Assembly: GCA_043805435.1 (NCBI GenBank)
Contig: JAZDHY010000032.1
Span: 62,001 to 126,000, forward strand
Direction of reading: 5' to 3'
From: JAEXOD01 sp043805435
Lineage (GTDB): Bacteria > Bacteroidota > Ignavibacteria > Ignavibacteriales > Melioribacteraceae
Length of the DNA stretch: 64,000 nt
In this document: piece after piece, positions 54,563-63,000 of the stretch
Numbering within the stretch: position 1 is the stretch's first letter
Layout: every line of letters begins with the position of its first letter
Position numbers and translations under genes: made by a program
Notes under the pieces: generated by a model
Database searches by the model: none
Seen by the model: the letters and a program-made list of their open reading frames with translations, nothing else
What the model was told of the DNA's origin: nothing

Positions 54563-55573
54563 TTACATTGTTAGGGCCATAATAGATTTTGCAGTATGAA
54601 GTCTATTTTCAGCTTCGTCAAAAACTATTGATATGTCCGGGTTATCTAAAATTTCGTCTGTAACTTCATTTCCTCTATCGGCAGGTAAAGCATGCATTAA
54701 TTTAACATTTTTATCTGCTAATTTTATTTTTTTGTCGTCACAAATCCAATTATGATATTTTTCCAAATTTGATTTCATTTCTTTTTTACATTCGTTTTCA
54801 TTCTGTAAATAATGATCAACATCATAATAACCAAAACCGCCCCAATTTTTAGGGATTACAATATGTGCTCCTTCAAAAGCTTCATCCATATCGTTTGTAA
54901 ATGAAAGTTTACTTCCGGCAGCAGCAGCATTTAATTTAGCTTTTTCAACAATATTTTTTGATAACGGAAATTCTTTTGGATGTGCAATTGTTACATCAAT
55001 ACCATAACGAGGGAAAAGCAACATTTGTGTTTGAGGTACTGAAAGTGGTTTTGAATGTGTATCGGCATAAGCCCAAGATACAGTTACTTTTAATCCTTTT
55101 GTGTTATTACCAAAATGTTCAAAAATTGTCATTAAATCAGCCAATCCTTGGAATGGATGATAAATGTCATCTTGCAAAGACATAACCGGACGTTTTGAAT
55201 TTTGTGCCATTTCATTTAAATATTTGTTTCCTACCCCGTAAAAACAATTTCTTGAAGCAATTCCATGACCCATTCTTGATAAAATAATTGCAGTATCTTT
55301 TGGAGCTTCACCATGAGATATTTGCATTTTATCTGCTGTTAAATCGTGTGCATGTCCGCCTAACTGAGTCATTCCGGCTTCCATTGAATTTCTTGTACGT
55401 GTTGATTGTTCAAAAAAAATCATAAATAAAGTTTTAAATGGGAGAAGATTTGTTAATTCTTCACGAGCAAATTTTTTCTTTAAATCAAAAGCAGTTTCAA
55501 AAACTGTATCTAATTCTTGCTTGCTCCAATTATCGCATGTAAGAAAATGTTTTCCTTTTAAATTAGTAACCAT
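54563..55573 (-). CDS. ygeW: YgeW-type carbamoyltransferase
   Basis: Carbamoyltransferase-fold protein, 336 residues. Carbamoyl-phosphate motifs are EQSTRTRNS (STRTR at 57-61), HPFQGLAD and HALPADRG. The stretch SWAYADTHSKPLSVPQ, followed by VTIAHPKEF, matches the YgeW branch, not ornithine or aspartate transcarbamylases. YgeW-type proteins lack a settled substrate; in purine breakdown they are placed at the step that releases or forms carbamoyl phosphate. GAGGAAAAT precedes the ATG. The gene lies between ygeY (19 bases) and the PLP enzyme (23 bases), the same neighbours as in E. coli. Confidence 0.93.
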   Translation of the reverse strand: MVTNLKGKHFLTCDNWSKQELDTVFETAFDLKKKFAREELTNLLPFKTLFMIFFEQSTRTRNSMEAGMTQLGGHAHDLTADKMQISHGEAPKDTAIILSRMGHGIASRNCFYGVGNKYLNEMAQNSKRPVMSLQDDIYHPFQGLADLMTIFEHFGNNTKGLKVTVSWAYADTHSKPLSVPQTQMLLFPRYGIDVTIAHPKEFPLSKNIVEKAKLNAAAAGSKLSFTNDMDEAFEGAHIVIPKNWGGFGYYDVDHYLQNENECKKEMKSNLEKYHNWICDDKKIKLADKNVKLMHALPADRGNEVTDEILDNPDISIVFDEAENRLHTAKSIMALTM

Positions 55574-55592
55574 ATAATTTTCCTCTATTTTA

Positions 55593-56813
55593 TTATTTTA
55601 AATTTTTAGTTAATATAAATGGGAACAACACATAAAAGACAACTGCTTTGTATAAATCTTCCAAAACAATAAATTCTTTTGATGAATGAGCAAGACTTTC
55701 ATCTCCGGGAGCAAAACCTATAGTAGGAATTCCTTTTGTTCCGGCTGTTGCAACACCATTAGTAGAAAAACTCCAGAAACTACTTTTTGCTTCTTTTTCT
55801 AATGCAATAGAAGCTGCTTCCAAACCTGATTTAACAATTGCGTGATCCTCATCAAAATACCATGTTGGGAAATATGCTTTGTTGGTAAATTCATATCCCG
55901 TCCAACCTTTACCTGAATAAACAGGTACGTTAACATCAGCTTCAACATTAACTTTTTTTGCAATTTCTTTTAATTCATTAATTACAGATTCTTCGTTTTC
56001 GCCAACAGTCATTCTTCTATCAATATGAATCTGTGATCTATCAGGAACTGAACACATAGAAGGAGCATTTGAAATAATATTGGAAACTGTTATTGAACCT
56101 TTACCAAGTGGTTCTTTAATTGGTAATTCTTTATCTAATTTTTCTATTTCAGAAATAATTTTTGTCATTTTATAAATGGCATTAATACCTTTACTGTTAT
56201 GTGCTCCGTGAGCTGATTTACCGTGAGTTGTTACTTTTATTTCCATACGGCCTCTTTGACCGCGGAATACTGTCATATCAGTAGGTTCACCTAAAACAAC
56301 AAAATCAGGCACAATATTTTCTTTTTCCATAATGTGCATTAATGGAAAACCATCAACATCTTCTTCCAAACATGATCCCACTGTATATAAAGTAAAAGGA
56401 AGTTCTTCATCCTTAAACAATTCTTTAATAATTTTTCCGGCAATTAAATATCCGGCCATAGCAGGTTTTTCATCAACGGCTCCCCTTCCATAAATTTTAC
56501 CGTCAACAATTTTACCTTCAAAAGGAGGATATTCCCAATCTTCCGATTCAGTAACATGAACAGTATCAATATGGGCATCGTACATTATTTTAAGTTTTCC
56601 ATTGCCAATTCTTCCAATTGCAGAACCTAACGAATCATTTTTAAATTCGTCAAAATTGTATTCTTTCATTCTGCTGACTAAATAATCAACAACTTCTTTT
56701 TCATCACCGCTATAACTTTTTATACTAATTATTTTTTTGATTTCGTTTGCAATTAATTCTTTGTTTGCAAATACTTTTTCTTTTACTTTTTGAATATCAA
56801 TATCATATTCCAT
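55593..56813 (-). CDS. ygeY: YgeY-type M20 metallohydrolase
   Basis: A two-zinc hydrolase of the M20 peptidase/deacetylase fold, 406 residues. Metal and catalytic residues are visible in YDAHIDTV, YGRGAVDEK, CLEEDVDG (catalytic EE) and VLGEPTD; the dimerisation lid lies around GKSAHGAHN, and the last ligand His in AHSSKEF. In the cluster type seen here, YgeY hydrolyses an amide or carbamoyl intermediate of purine breakdown; the exact reaction is not established by sequence. AGGAAAAA precedes the ATG. The Fe-S flavoprotein gene lies 11 bases upstream. Confidence 0.92.
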   Translation of the reverse strand: MEYDIDIQKVKEKVFANKELIANEIKKIISIKSYSGDEKEVVDYLVSRMKEYNFDEFKNDSLGSAIGRIGNGKLKIMYDAHIDTVHVTESEDWEYPPFEGKIVDGKIYGRGAVDEKPAMAGYLIAGKIIKELFKDEELPFTLYTVGSCLEEDVDGFPLMHIMEKENIVPDFVVLGEPTDMTVFRGQRGRMEIKVTTHGKSAHGAHNSKGINAIYKMTKIISEIEKLDKELPIKEPLGKGSITVSNIISNAPSMCSVPDRSQIHIDRRMTVGENEESVINELKEIAKKVNVEADVNVPVYSGKGWTGYEFTNKAYFPTWYFDEDHAIVKSGLEAASIALEKEAKSSFWSFSTNGVATAGTKGIPTIGFAPGDESLAHSSKEFIVLEDLYKAVVFYVLFPFILTKNLK

Positions 56814-56824
56814 TTTTTCCTCTT

Positions 56825-57943
56825 TTATATAGTTTCTATTAATTCCATTTTTAACGAATCATGAGGGCATGTAGTTGTACAAAGTCCACACGAAACACAT
56901 TTATTGTAATCAATTAACAATGTTTTATTATCAAAAGAAATAGCTTCATGAGTACAAACTGTTGCACAGCTTTTACAAATGTTGCAAGTTTCTTTATCCC
57001 AAACCGGTTTAAATAAGGGATCTTCATTTAAATACTTTACTTCCTGATTTAATTTGCAATTAATTAAACCTTTAATATCGTTTATGTTTGAATATCCTTT
57101 TTTATTTAACCACTTATCCAAGCCGTAATTTAATTTATTATAAACAGTAGGGCCGGTTAAAATAGCCTGAGAACATACTTGTACTGCACTTGCTCCCGCC
57201 ATAAAATATTTAATAATGTCTTCTGCTGTTCTAATACCGCCAACACCTAAGATCGGTTTATTGGTAGCTTGAGCTATTGCTGAAACAAAATGTAAACCTA
57301 TGGGCAAAATTGCTCTTCCCGAAAGCCAGCCGCGTCCGTCTCTGCTCCCAAGGTATGGTTCAACGGTATCAATATCAAAATCTAATGTTGGACCAACACT
57401 ATTAATTGCCGCAAAACCATCAACAATAGGATCTAAAGTTTTAACCATTGATTGAATATCTGAAATAGCGGGACTAAATTTTGCAAATACAGGAACATCA
57501 AGATTTGACTTTAATGAATCTGCTATAACTCTAATATTATCAACATCTTTACTAACATAATGTATAGAAAATTCTACTGCATCAAAATTTTTATTTCCTT
57601 TAAGATATTTTGTCATTTCTATCATATCTTCGGGAGTATAACCAAGCGATAATATTACAGGAACTCCTAAATCGCGAATTTTGGGAAGTTCTGTATCAAT
57701 AAAATATCTATAATCATATTCCGACCATAATTCAGCATTCATCAAACTTCCCGGAGCAGGCGAATATATATTAGGTACAGGAACACGAGCCGGATTAACG
57801 CTTATAGTTTTTGTTACTATACCGCCTGCTCCGCCTTCAACTGCACTTTTTAACAATTCATAATTTGCTGAAGTTGGACCTGCAGCTGTCATAATTGGAC
57901 TTTTAAAATTCATTCCTAATATATTCATTTCAGTATAGCTCAT
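56825..57943 (-). CDS. PreA-like Fe-S flavoprotein (dihydropyrimidine dehydrogenase subunit-like)
   Basis: An FMN TIM-barrel (about 1-295; GVGGIRTAEDIIKYFMAGAS at the FMN phosphate site, in part) fused to a C-terminal double [4Fe-4S] ferredoxin with CNICKSCATVC and CVSCGLCTTTCP. This is the layout of PreA, the subunit of dihydropyrimidine dehydrogenase that reduces uracil and thymine. No PreT partner gene is nearby. In the E. coli cluster a different oxidoreductase, YgfK, is present; here this protein may carry the reductive step instead. The stop of the [2Fe-2S] gene is immediately upstream, with no bases between, so translation is probably coupled. Confidence 0.9.
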   Translation of the reverse strand: MSYTEMNILGMNFKSPIMTAAGPTSANYELLKSAVEGGAGGIVTKTISVNPARVPVPNIYSPAPGSLMNAELWSEYDYRYFIDTELPKIRDLGVPVILSLGYTPEDMIEMTKYLKGNKNFDAVEFSIHYVSKDVDNIRVIADSLKSNLDVPVFAKFSPAISDIQSMVKTLDPIVDGFAAINSVGPTLDFDIDTVEPYLGSRDGRGWLSGRAILPIGLHFVSAIAQATNKPILGVGGIRTAEDIIKYFMAGASAVQVCSQAILTGPTVYNKLNYGLDKWLNKKGYSNINDIKGLINCKLNQEVKYLNEDPLFKPVWDKETCNICKSCATVCTHEAISFDNKTLLIDYNKCVSCGLCTTTCPHDSLKMELIETI

Positions 57944-58408
57944 TTATTCACCGTTAAAAGTTGTATTAATTGCTTTAATAATTGGTTTATAACCGGTACA
58001 CCTGCAAAGATTACCTGATATTGCTTCTTTAATTTCTTCAATGGAGGCATTTTTATTTTTCAAAAATAGTGCATAAGCAGAAATCAGCATCCCCGGTGTG
58101 CAAAATCCGCACTGAACTGCTCCCAACTCTAAAAAGTTTTTTTGCAGTTTATTAAACTCAGGATTATGATTTAATCCTTCAACCGTATATATTTCTGCTC
58201 CCTCAACTTGTGGTGCCAACATTAAGCACGAATTTACAGCTAAATTATTTACTAAAACTGTACATACACCACATTCACCTACTCCACAGCCTTCTTTTAA
58301 GCTGCTTAAGCTAAAATCATCGCGCAAAAAATCTAACAATCTTTTATTTTGCTCAATTGATTTAGTTACTATTGAACCATTTAACAAAAAAGATATTTTT
58401 ATACTCAT
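57944..58408 (-). CDS. Molybdenum hydroxylase trimer A, [2Fe-2S] subunit
   Basis: Small iron-sulfur chain of a second xanthine-dehydrogenase-type enzyme, 154 residues. The first cluster motif is CGVGECGVCTV with Cys in NSCLML, and the second is VQCGFCTPGM with CRCTGYKPI. The ATG overlaps the FAD-subunit stop by four bases (ATGA). It is related to, but clearly different in sequence from, the matching subunit of trimer B, so the two trimers are not a recent duplication. Confidence 0.95.
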   Translation of the reverse strand: MSIKISFLLNGSIVTKSIEQNKRLLDFLRDDFSLSSLKEGCGVGECGVCTVLVNNLAVNSCLMLAPQVEGAEIYTVEGLNHNPEFNKLQKNFLELGAVQCGFCTPGMLISAYALFLKNKNASIEEIKEAISGNLCRCTGYKPIIKAINTTFNGE

Positions 58409-59268
58409 AATATTAGTTTTTTTATTTCACAAAATAATAATTGCTGAAACACCGGTAATTTGTATGGATAAGACCATCTTATTCCGGTTTTAGATAATAT
58501 TTCACTTGCTACATCAAATGTAAACGCCTTAATTTCTTCATCACCAAATTTATTACCAACATATTTTTGTTCTACATTATAAAACCTTGATGCAATTGGT
58601 GTAATTGCTCCGCTTGCAAATTTTATGGTTTCCAATTTACCATTTGTTATTTTTATTAAAACGGCCAAGGAGATTCTACTTATTGCAACACCTTTTCTTT
58701 TGCCAAGTTTTTGGAATGTGCCGGTTAATTTTTCCTTATTTTTAGGTATTTTTATATAACACAATAATTCGTTGGATTTTAACTTAGTTTTGTAGGGACT
58801 AATTAAAAAATCGGAAAGTAATAATTCATTTTCTTCATCTTTTGATTTTATAATAAACTTAGCGTCATAAACAAGAAGCGGAGGTACACTATCAGCACAC
58901 GGAGCACAGTTTACAATATTGCCTCCTATTGTGGCACGATTCCTTACCTGCAAATTTCCAATTCTTTTTATTGCATCAATCAACAAAGGAAATTCATTTT
59001 TAATTTTTTCGTTGTCAATTATTTCACTAAAAGTAACAAATGCTCCTACTAAAAAATAATCATCAAATTCTTCTATCTTATGAACTTCGGAAACATTTTT
59101 AAGATCAACTATGTAATCGAGTTTATTAAAACGATTTGACTCATTTCTTATACCGGTTATAACATCAGTCCCACCCGCTAAAATACAACACTTCAATGCA
59201 GGGTTATTAATATACTCAAATACGCTCTCTAAGCTCTTACAGTTTACGTAATTTATATTTTTGAACAT
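58405..59268 (-). CDS. Molybdenum hydroxylase trimer A, FAD subunit
   Basis: FAD chain of the second hydroxylase, 287 residues. The FAD motifs AGGTDVITGIRNE and TIGGNIVNCAPCADSVPPL (in part) are present. The ferredoxin-contact region GKRKGVAISRISLAV and the CO-dehydrogenase-flavoprotein end domain follow. The ATG at 59268 is preferred: GGGGGAG stands eight bases upstream, whereas the GTG at 59277 directly adjoins that site. With this start only one base separates it from the stop of the molybdenum-subunit gene. Confidence 0.92.
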   Translation of the reverse strand: MFKNINYVNCKSLESVFEYINNPALKCCILAGGTDVITGIRNESNRFNKLDYIVDLKNVSEVHKIEEFDDYFLVGAFVTFSEIIDNEKIKNEFPLLIDAIKRIGNLQVRNRATIGGNIVNCAPCADSVPPLLVYDAKFIIKSKDEENELLLSDFLISPYKTKLKSNELLCYIKIPKNKEKLTGTFQKLGKRKGVAISRISLAVLIKITNGKLETIKFASGAITPIASRFYNVEQKYVGNKFGDEEIKAFTFDVASEILSKTGIRWSYPYKLPVFQQLLFCEIKKLIL

Positions 59269-59269
59269 A

Positions 59270-61663
59270 TTATACACTCCCCCGAACTAAAGAGTTTGGA
59301 GACAATTTTTCTCTAATTTTAACTTCTTCAATATTTAATGGTAAATCCATATATCTATTTCCTGTAGCATTTTTAACCGCATTTGAAATTGCAGCCGAAG
59401 TTAATTCCAAAGTAGGTTCACCAAGAGACTTTGCTCCCCATGCTCCATAAGGATCTTTGCCTTCTAAAAATATCGGTTCAATTTCTCCAATTTCAAGACT
59501 TGTAGGAATTAAATAATTATCATAATTTAATTCTTTAATGTATCCGTCAACAGTGGATATGTGCTCCCAAAGACCATAACCTGCTCCCTGAGTAACGCCG
59601 CCATATATCTGCCCCTCGGCTCCAATTTTATTAATAACAGTCCCGCAATTATGAATAGCTGTAATTTTATCAATAAATACTTCGCCCGTAATAGTACTTA
59701 CAGTTACTTCTGCAACATGGCAACCATATACATAAGTAAAATAAGCTTCTCCTTGACCACTATGTTCATCCCATCCAACATGTGGGCCTTTATACCAGCC
59801 AAGTGCTGCAAGGCTTAAACCATTTGAATAGGCTAATCGGCATAAATCCTTAAATAATATATATTTATCATTTTTTATATCATAAATAACTTTGTTATTC
59901 TTAAATATTATTTCGGCATTTTTTTCTAATGATTTCTCAACACGCAGGAAGTCCGAAAATCTTTTCTTCAATATTTCTGCCGCTTGTTTAACTGCTCCGC
60001 CACCCATTAAAGTGCTTCGTGATGCAACTGTAGGTCCGCTATCAGGGATCACTACAGTATCGTGATCCAAGTAATAAATAACCGAAGGATCAACACCAAA
60101 AACCTCAGCAGCTATAATCTGGAACGTTGTACGCATCCCCTGTCCATTTTCGGCTAACCCGCACGAAAGGTACATGCTCCCATCACTTTGGATAGAAATG
60201 TACGAAGCAGCTGCATCAACGCCCTCTGCTCCCAAGGAACAACCCCTATAACTTATAGATAAACCGATACCCTTTTTAAATTCATCTTCCGGTAAAATAA
60301 ACTCATTGGATTTTAATAAAATTGTATCAAAGCTTTTTTTGTTTTCTAAAACAAAAGGAATTCTTTTACTTTTATTATACTCTTCCCACTTTGAAGAGAA
60401 TTCTGTTTTGGAATCGGCTAAATTCAATATTTCCAACAAATTTACATCATGGTCTTTTAGAACTTGTCCGCTTGCTGTTACCGAGTTTTGTTTTAATGCG
60501 TTTATTTTTCTTATTTCATATGGTGAAATTTGTAATTTTTCTGCAATCTCATCCATCAACGATTCCTGTGCAAAAATTGGCTGCGGTGAACCAAAACCTC
60601 TAAAGGCTCCAGTATAAGGATTATTTGTATATACAGCTTTAACATCTGTCCATACATTCTCTACTTCATATGGCCCTGTAGCTTGTACAACGCTTCTCCA
60701 AGTAACAAAAGGCGACATTGAAGCATATGCTCCGCCATCAGCTAAAATGTCAATTTTCATTGCTTTTAGTTTACCATCTTTATTAAAGCCAACTTTATAA
60801 TTTAATATATAAGGATGACGTTTATAAGACTCCAAAATCGATTCTTCACGCGAATACCTAATTTTTATCGGTTTTCTTAATTTCAAAGCGGCAATAGAGG
60901 CTCTGGCAGAAAGAACATTCATAGTATCGTCCTTGCCACCAAAAGACCCACCCAAAGTTGCTTGTTTAATTCTGACATTTGAAAGCGAAGTACCTAAAAC
61001 TGCAGCAACAACATTTCTTGCAGTAAAAGGATTTTGTATGCTCCCAATCACTTCTATGTCATTTTCTCTAGTACCCGGAATAGCAATAACACATTCCGGC
61101 TCTAAATAAGCATGTTCTTGATAACCGGTTTTGTATCTTTGTTCAATAATAAAATCACATTCTTCAAACGCTTTTTCTACGTTACCTCTGCGTAGAGGAT
61201 AGTGAATTATTAAATTTGTGTTCAATTCAGGGTGCAAAAGCGGAGCATCTTTATCTAATGCCTTTTCAGGATCTGTTAAGCAATCTAATTTTTCATATTT
61301 AACTTCAACCAATTTAGCCAGCTTATGTAATTCCTCTTCATCAGTACCAACAAGCATAGCCAAAACATCACCGCAAGTTAAAACAATTTTATCGCAAAAA
61401 ACAGGTTGGTCTTTTACTATTGCACCAACATTTTTTGCTCCTTTAATGTCATCAGCTGTAATAATAGTTTCAAGATATTCGGAATCTATTATTTTAGAAA
61501 AATCTATACTTAATATTTTTGCATGTGTAACAGGTAATCTTAACATTACACCATACAACATACCCGGAAAAGAATAATCGTCAGCAAATTTAACAAAGCT
61601 TGTTATTTTGCTGTATCCGTCTTCCCTAACTATGTTTTTACCTACATATTGAAATTCATTCAT
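59270..61663 (-). CDS. Molybdenum hydroxylase trimer A, molybdopterin subunit (XdhD/XdhA-like)
   Basis: Catalytic chain of 797 residues. It has the hammerhead domain, HAYLEPEC, GGSFGGKDDT, TGAFRGFGSPQP, ENGQGMRTTF, GPTVASRSTL and the C-terminal SLGEPTLE with the likely catalytic Glu. Position next to ssnA and the other genes matches XdhD in E. coli, but XdhD is a fusion carrying its own iron-sulfur domain, while here the subunits are separate. A purine or a related heterocycle is the probable substrate. Its ATG overlaps the ssnA stop (ATGA), supporting coupled translation. Confidence 0.93.
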   Translation of the reverse strand: MNEFQYVGKNIVREDGYSKITSFVKFADDYSFPGMLYGVMLRLPVTHAKILSIDFSKIIDSEYLETIITADDIKGAKNVGAIVKDQPVFCDKIVLTCGDVLAMLVGTDEEELHKLAKLVEVKYEKLDCLTDPEKALDKDAPLLHPELNTNLIIHYPLRRGNVEKAFEECDFIIEQRYKTGYQEHAYLEPECVIAIPGTRENDIEVIGSIQNPFTARNVVAAVLGTSLSNVRIKQATLGGSFGGKDDTMNVLSARASIAALKLRKPIKIRYSREESILESYKRHPYILNYKVGFNKDGKLKAMKIDILADGGAYASMSPFVTWRSVVQATGPYEVENVWTDVKAVYTNNPYTGAFRGFGSPQPIFAQESLMDEIAEKLQISPYEIRKINALKQNSVTASGQVLKDHDVNLLEILNLADSKTEFSSKWEEYNKSKRIPFVLENKKSFDTILLKSNEFILPEDEFKKGIGLSISYRGCSLGAEGVDAAASYISIQSDGSMYLSCGLAENGQGMRTTFQIIAAEVFGVDPSVIYYLDHDTVVIPDSGPTVASRSTLMGGGAVKQAAEILKKRFSDFLRVEKSLEKNAEIIFKNNKVIYDIKNDKYILFKDLCRLAYSNGLSLAALGWYKGPHVGWDEHSGQGEAYFTYVYGCHVAEVTVSTITGEVFIDKITAIHNCGTVINKIGAEGQIYGGVTQGAGYGLWEHISTVDGYIKELNYDNYLIPTSLEIGEIEPIFLEGKDPYGAWGAKSLGEPTLELTSAAISNAVKNATGNRYMDLPLNIEEVKIREKLSPNSLVRGSV

Positions 61664-63000
61664 TTACCACCTAAAGATGCAATTTTTGAATATAATTTTG
61701 CCCCTTGTTCCTTTGCTTCATTTAATACTTTGTTTTCATCCATAATTTTAAGTTTTTTCTCTTTTAAAATAAATTTACCGGATGATATAAAATCAGTAGC
61801 TGTTGATTCAGTTAACCCATAGATTATATGACCCCAAACATTTTCTTCCGTTACAATTGTTGGAGGGGTATAATCCCAAACCACTAAATCGGCGGAATCA
61901 TTTAATTGTAATTTACTATTGGACGGAAAAAATTTATCTAAAAATAATAGCTGATTATTAAATATTTTAGTAATTAGTTCAAATGATTCTCCAAAATTTA
62001 ATCCTTGATAACGTGAGATAAGGAATACATTTTTTAAACTTTTTAACATATTTGAATGCATTCCGTCACTTCCAAGAAGTAAATTTTGATTAAGAATTGA
62101 CTTAAAATCTATCAATCCAACCGAATTATTTAAATTAGAATCAGGATTTAACGCAATACTTGCACCAATTTTTTTAATTTTTTCCAATTCGTTTATTGTT
62201 AAGTCTACTCCATGGGCAAGAATACTTTTATCATTTATTAAATCATTTTCAAGTAATCTTTCTAACGGAGATTTATTGTATTTTTTGATCGATTCAATTC
62301 TATCAGCTTTATCTTCACAAATATGAATATGAACACCGGTATTTAAGTTCTTAAATTTTGAAGATATGGTTTGTAATGTTTTACCGTCAATAGTAAACGA
62401 AGCATGCATTCCAAACAAACCTTTTGAAAATTCGTTGTGTTGATTTTGTATAAAATTAATGTTTTCGTCAATTGATTCGATACTTTTTGCAATACCATTT
62501 CTATCGGTAACCTCATAACACAATACATGTTTAAGGTTTAAATTACGTAAAGCTTCGGCAATAGTATTTAAGCTGTTTTTTGTAAAATTAGGCGAGGAGT
62601 GATGATCAAATATTGTCCCAATTCCATTTTTAATGGAATCAATCCCAGTTAACAAAGCACTATATTTAACCATTTCTTCATCTAAGGCGCAATCAACAAG
62701 CCACCAATAATCAGAAAGTATTTGGTCAAAATTTGCTAATGGAGAGTTTATTTTTAATCCCTTTGCAAGTTTTGAATAGATATGTTCGTGAAAATTTGTA
62801 AAAGGTGTTGTAACAAATTTACCATTTAAGTCAATTATTTCAAATTTGCGTTCATTTAACAAATCAACTAATAAAGATTCATCATTTTTAATAAACCTTA
62901 CAATTTTTCCGTAAGCAACTTCAACTGCACCATAAAAAGGTACAATTTTATTATTAACTATTTGGCAAAACCAGCCATTTTTAAAAAGTAGTTTTTCCAT
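61660..63000 (-). CDS. ssnA: SsnA-type amidohydrolase
   Basis: Metal-dependent amidohydrolase of 446 residues, related to E. coli SsnA and guanine-deaminase-like enzymes. Metal ligands are seen in NFHEHIYSKLAKG, HIHICED, AHGVDL and GSDGMHSN. SsnA proteins are placed in anaerobic purine breakdown, where ring opening or deamination is the proposed role. The ATG follows the hyuA stop with no bases between. It overlaps the next gene by four bases. Confidence 0.92.
   Translation of the reverse strand: MEKLLFKNGWFCQIVNNKIVPFYGAVEVAYGKIVRFIKNDESLLVDLLNERKFEIIDLNGKFVTTPFTNFHEHIYSKLAKGLKINSPLANFDQILSDYWWLVDCALDEEMVKYSALLTGIDSIKNGIGTIFDHHSSPNFTKNSLNTIAEALRNLNLKHVLCYEVTDRNGIAKSIESIDENINFIQNQHNEFSKGLFGMHASFTIDGKTLQTISSKFKNLNTGVHIHICEDKADRIESIKKYNKSPLERLLENDLINDKSILAHGVDLTINELEKIKKIGASIALNPDSNLNNSVGLIDFKSILNQNLLLGSDGMHSNMLKSLKNVFLISRYQGLNFGESFELITKIFNNQLLFLDKFFPSNSKLQLNDSADLVVWDYTPPTIVTEENVWGHIIYGLTESTATDFISSGKFILKEKKLKIMDENKVLNEAKEQGAKLYSKIASLGGK

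Noticed and set aside
54563..55573. Ornithine carbamoyltransferase (argF) as the identity of this gene
   Set aside because: The motifs STRTR and HxLP fit any carbamoyltransferase, but the SKPLSVPQ segment and the ygeY/ssnA/hyuA neighbours point to YgeW.
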